From contig NC_081412.1 in the NCBI RefSeq assembly GCF_030272615.1, positions 139,967,747-140,031,746 on the forward strand: DNA of 64,000 nt, in the 5' to 3' direction. Of the stretch, positions 60,886-64,000 are shown in pieces. Position 1 is the stretch's first letter, and each line of letters starts with the position of its first letter. Origin of the DNA: Cryptomeria japonica. Lineage: Eukaryota > Streptophyta > Pinopsida > Cupressales > Cupressaceae. A program made the position numbers and the translations under genes. Under the pieces are notes generated by a model that searched no databases, was not told the DNA's origin, and saw only the letters and a program-made list of their open reading frames with translations.

Positions 60886-61347
60886 GTTCTAGTTGATTTT
60901 TTCATTGAACTTCCTAGTTTTATTGAGGGTAAGGATGAAGAAGGGATATGTGATAAGAAAGATGGGATAAATATTGATTTATTTACTGAACTTCCATTGT
61001 TTGTTAATGAGAATGAAGAAGACATATATATACTAACACCATCAACAAGTCTTGAGTAACGGGATGATGAAAATAATTATGGCAAGGCATTGGTCCACGA
61101 AAGAATACATGAGGATAGCCTTGTATCAAGACATGAAGAGGTTACTAAACATGAAGATGTTGGTCAAATTAAGCAAGGTGAGAATCAAGAGCATATCTTC
61201 CAAGGTATGAGTTTTTATATTCCTTCAAATATTCAAGAAGGTAATCATGGAGTTGAACATGTTATGATTGGTAAAACCAATGAAAGGTTTGATGAAGACA
61301 TTTTTTCAAACATTATTGAGGATTTTTGTTCAAATTTTAATGATTAG
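60886..61347 (+). pseudogene. Acidic ORF remnant, unknown
   Basis: One frame stays open from about 60,886 to 61,347 except for a TAA at 61,057. It encodes an Asp/Glu/Ile-rich protein with two similar phrases, FFIELPSFIEGKDEEG and LFTELPLFVNENEED, about 28 residues apart. Then follows HERIHEDSLVSRHEE and a Glu/Asn/Phe-rich end. Not recognised as a retroelement domain or host gene. Upstream (60,790-60,885) another frame reads DDLGQQVKEKEVL. The repeated phrase argues for real coding ancestry; a spacer region of a retroelement ORF is possible. Confidence 0.4.
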
Positions 61348-62300
61348 TTAGTGTTTCTCAAATCAGGAAGTTGTGAACAACATAACCAAATGGAAAAACC
61401 AATCATGATTGCACTAGAATCATATGAGCCAACCAAATGGAAAAACCAATCATGATTGCACTAGAATCATATGAGCCAACTCATTCTAACCAACAAAGTG
61501 AACTTGAAGAATCGGTTCATCAAGATGAGACCAACAAAGAGAGATCCAATCATGCTTGCACTCAAGCATAAGGTTATAGTTGAAGGCCACCTCACTATAA
61601 CACTTCAAAATAGAAGTTCTTGTGCCCAAAATGAGGAGGTAAGTGAGCTTGTGTATGTTATCCAAGATGTATTGCAGTTGTTTATTATCCTTTTGTCCAG
61701 TATTCATCTTCATGTAGCTATCCATAACCATGTAAATCATTGTTTATTGTGTAGAAAGGAAAGCTACTTCTAACAACTATTGAATGGTTTCATTTGAGTA
61801 AGCCTCACTCATTGTTAGTCTAGTGTAGGTTAGGTTTCCTTCTCAATAAGTGTTGTTTGCACATAGTTTGGTCTAGTTTCTTTCTCTGTTGAAGAACAAT
61901 GTTTCGAGTCTTTTAGGTTAGTTTGTCAGTTATTTCAAGATCTAACAAAAGTCAATCAAGTCTGCTTAGAGAGTTTATTTTAGGTCCTTCTGACTCTATA
62001 GCCCAATGGATGCATAAAGGCAGCTGGTCTTTTGTGTTTTAGCAAGCAAAACATTAGAAGAAGTCACCAAGAATGTTACCCATTTTTGTATTTTTGCTAA
62101 AATGGGTCTGATTATTTTTGTCATTTTTGTTATCTTTCCTAAGGGTCCTAAGTATGTCATGTTTTGAGTCCTAAAATTTAAGGATTATTTTTCTCACATG
62201 TCCTATAAACATGGAGGGAAGTTGCTACAGTTGGAAGAGGTAAAGACTAGTTTGGTAAACATGAGGAGAGAATATAGGACAATTGGATGACTTAGCCAGT
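61348..62300. other. Spacer without recognisable gene
   Basis: Apart from the 47-bp duplication at its left end, no domain or RNA gene seen. Short ORFs here have no motif. Confidence 0.5.
61384..61477. repeat. Perfect tandem duplication, 2 x 47 bp
   Basis: Copies at 61384-61430 and 61431-61477 look identical. 47 is not a multiple of three, so it would shift any frame that ran through it. Confidence 0.95.
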
Positions 62301-62301
62301 T

Positions 62302-62475
62302 GGTTGAGTAGATCTAGGAGGAGGTTGAAAGCTTATGAACAAATAGTTGAGAAAATTTAGCAGGATGGTTTGAAGACTTTTTCAAGTGGTTGAGAGCATC
62401 TAGGAGGAGGTTGAAGACTTCTTCAAATAGTTGAGAAAAATTAGGGGGTAGTTTGAGAATTTTTCCAAGGCATTT
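62302..62475. repeat. Degenerate tandem repeat, period 86 bp
   Basis: GGTTGAG(TA)G(A/C)ATCTAGGAGG starts at 62302 and 62388. The two units match over most of their length (GGAGGAGGTTGAA, AAATAGTTGAGAAAA). A third partial unit (AAGCATCTAGAAG) begins near 62,475. Confidence 0.75.
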
Positions 62476-64000
62476 CCAAGCATCTAGAAGTTGATTAAAG
62501 AGCCTAATCAATAAGATAATAGTTGGGAAGGAATTTTCTTCATTAAAAACACTTTTTGGAGTTAATTTGAAGGCTAAAAAATAGCAACAAACAACTTGGA
62601 CGCCTAAGGAGGGTTGAATAGGCAAAATAAATCTAACACATCTTTCTTGTCATTTATTTCTTAGCATATGTTCCTTTGTTGTAGCAAGTTGTTGCAGCTA
62701 TAAAGCTCAACCTTATTCTTCATTTTTAAGTTAGTTCTTTCTGCTCTAGGCTTGTATTGTAACCTAAAAAGGTTTCTCTCTTTCGTATTGTGTATTGTAA
62801 CTCATATTCAGATATGTCTAGCTATTGTAAGCATCTTTTTGATTAATAAAGAAAGTGTTTACCTTCTCTAATCTATATTTTGTATGCAACATGGATGAAT
62901 GATGTTTTTGTAGTGATTCATATGTCAATCCTTTAATATGTCTTTCTTCCTACAGTACCTTCATGCAAAAATAACATGTTTTATACAAGTTAAAGTTTGT
63001 GTTATGGATTTTATCATTCCTTAGTTGTGAAAATTTAATCTTTCCCTTCTATGAAGTTTGAAATATTAACCTCACTATGAAACAAAGATGTATAAACATG
63101 TGGAGCTTGAGTTATGTGAGAGAAATCTTGTTTTTGACACAAATTGTGTGTTAAAACAAAATGTATAGGTATGAAAACTAATTTGGTGCATCACCACTAG
63201 TTGTAGGTTTCATTTTATGCAATTTATCTTTCATTTTCCTAGCAAGCAAGTATTTTAGGTGATAGTTCCAAGAAAAAATAGCTTTATCTAGGATTCACTC
63301 CAAGTTTTAGGCAACCCACAAGCCTAGGAGTGTTTCCATGTTTCAATAGATTGTTGAATTCTAAGTTTAGCAGGGTGCAAATCTTATTGATAATAGTAAT
63401 CTAATTATACTAAAATATTGATGTGTTGAATTCCCACTATTGCACATGTCTCATTTGAAACCGATATTATATTGTGGAGAAGAACAAAAAAATAATTGTA
63501 GATTGGAAATGCAAGTGATCTTTTATTATGGATTGTGTGCGAAAAGAAGGAAGGAAAGAAAAGACAATTCTTCTCAAAACATGTGATGCCAAGGATCCAC
63601 TTCCATCACTAGGTTTAGGATATGCCCCCAGTTATAGATAGGACCTGATTTATTATCAGTGAAAGGTAAGGGTGGAAAGGGTTTGTTATAGATGGTGAAC
63701 CAATATTAGGTAGATTAATAACAAGTCATGATGGGGACGGACAAGTTTATTATGGCATGATAGGTTGTGAGTGTGTGCAAAGTGAAAGGTTGAAACTGAG
63801 TCCTGAAGGAGGGAGGAACAAAAGTCCCTACACATGGTGTCGGTAACCTAGTTTTCACCATGGTACTTGCCTAGGGCGCCACCAAAGTGGTTTTCACCAT
63901 TGGATGAATTTATTTCTCTTTACTTTTTTTCATTTTTTTCATTTTTTTGTGTCACAAGCCACCTGTTTGCCAAGTTTTCACCAAAGTGACAATTTTTTTT
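62476..64000. other. Terminal spacer, possible transcript end and LTR-like phrase
   Basis: No coding feature. About 62,690-62,870 is T-rich with TTGTATTGTAACC and AATAAAGAAAG (62,845), like a plant 3' untranslated region or LTR R/U5. At 63,838-63,900 a phrase with TTTTCACCATGG and TTTTCACCATTGG is repeated around CTAGGGCGCC, as in some long plant LTRs, but no partner is in the window. The end is T-rich. Confidence 0.4.

Noticed and set aside
62314-62625. 103-codon minus-strand frame with Leu-rich repeats
   Set aside because: Produced by the degenerate 86-bp tandem repeat; no further support as a leucine-rich-repeat protein.
1-64000. tRNA, rRNA and microRNA genes
   Set aside because: Looked for tRNA-like box elements and long near-perfect hairpins; only primer-site complements of initiator Met tRNA and simple AT hairpins were found. 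A dedicated tRNA search was not possible here.

Overview
This window is repeat-rich nuclear DNA from a seed plant. It is mostly LTR retrotransposons and their remnants, nested in one another. I see no intact host gene, no rRNA or tRNA gene and no bacterial-type operon. The very large elements, long solo-LTR-like insertions, Tat-like Ty3/gypsy integrase and lack of genes over 64 kb would suit a conifer or another large plant genome, but the species cannot be read from the sequence alone.

Layout. (1) 1-2.5 kb holds a decayed LINE-type RNase H (minus) and a decayed Ty3/gypsy integrase end (plus). (2) 3152-15457 is element A, a minus-strand Ty1/copia-like element with LTRs of about 1.08 kb, a clear initiator-Met-tRNA primer site and a polypurine tract. 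It has no protease, integrase or reverse transcriptase. Instead it has a zinc-knuckle gag-like ORF1 and a second ORF of about 1,050 codons that I do not recognise. ORF2 is split by a 4.9 kb insertion, B1. (3) 18073-42979 is element G, a plus-strand Ty3/gypsy giant. Its two LTRs are about 6.2 kb each, and each carries its own ORF of about 1,245 codons upstream of the normal gag-pol. Between them are gag, protease, an extra RNase H, RT, RNase H and integrase, all broken by stops. The 3' LTR holds two further insertions, F (1.6 kb) and B2 (3.3 kb, same family as B1). (4) 43106-50423 is element D, a structurally complete minus-strand copia element with a perfect 5-bp target duplication and decayed gag-pol. 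(5) 53.4-58.3 kb holds remnants of two more copia elements, C and E. (6) 58.3-64 kb is low-complexity DNA, tandem repeats and one unrecognised acidic ORF remnant.

How they fit together. A and D share the primer site, the polypurine tract with its flank, and internal LTR blocks, so A looks like a non-autonomous partner that could have used D-type machinery. The unusual large ORFs of A (ORF2) and G (in the LTR) may be distantly related. By eye, LTR divergence is about 8-9% for G and about 5% for A and D, so G is older; B1 came after A, and F and B2 came after G. All ORFs here are broken, so nothing seems able to move by itself.
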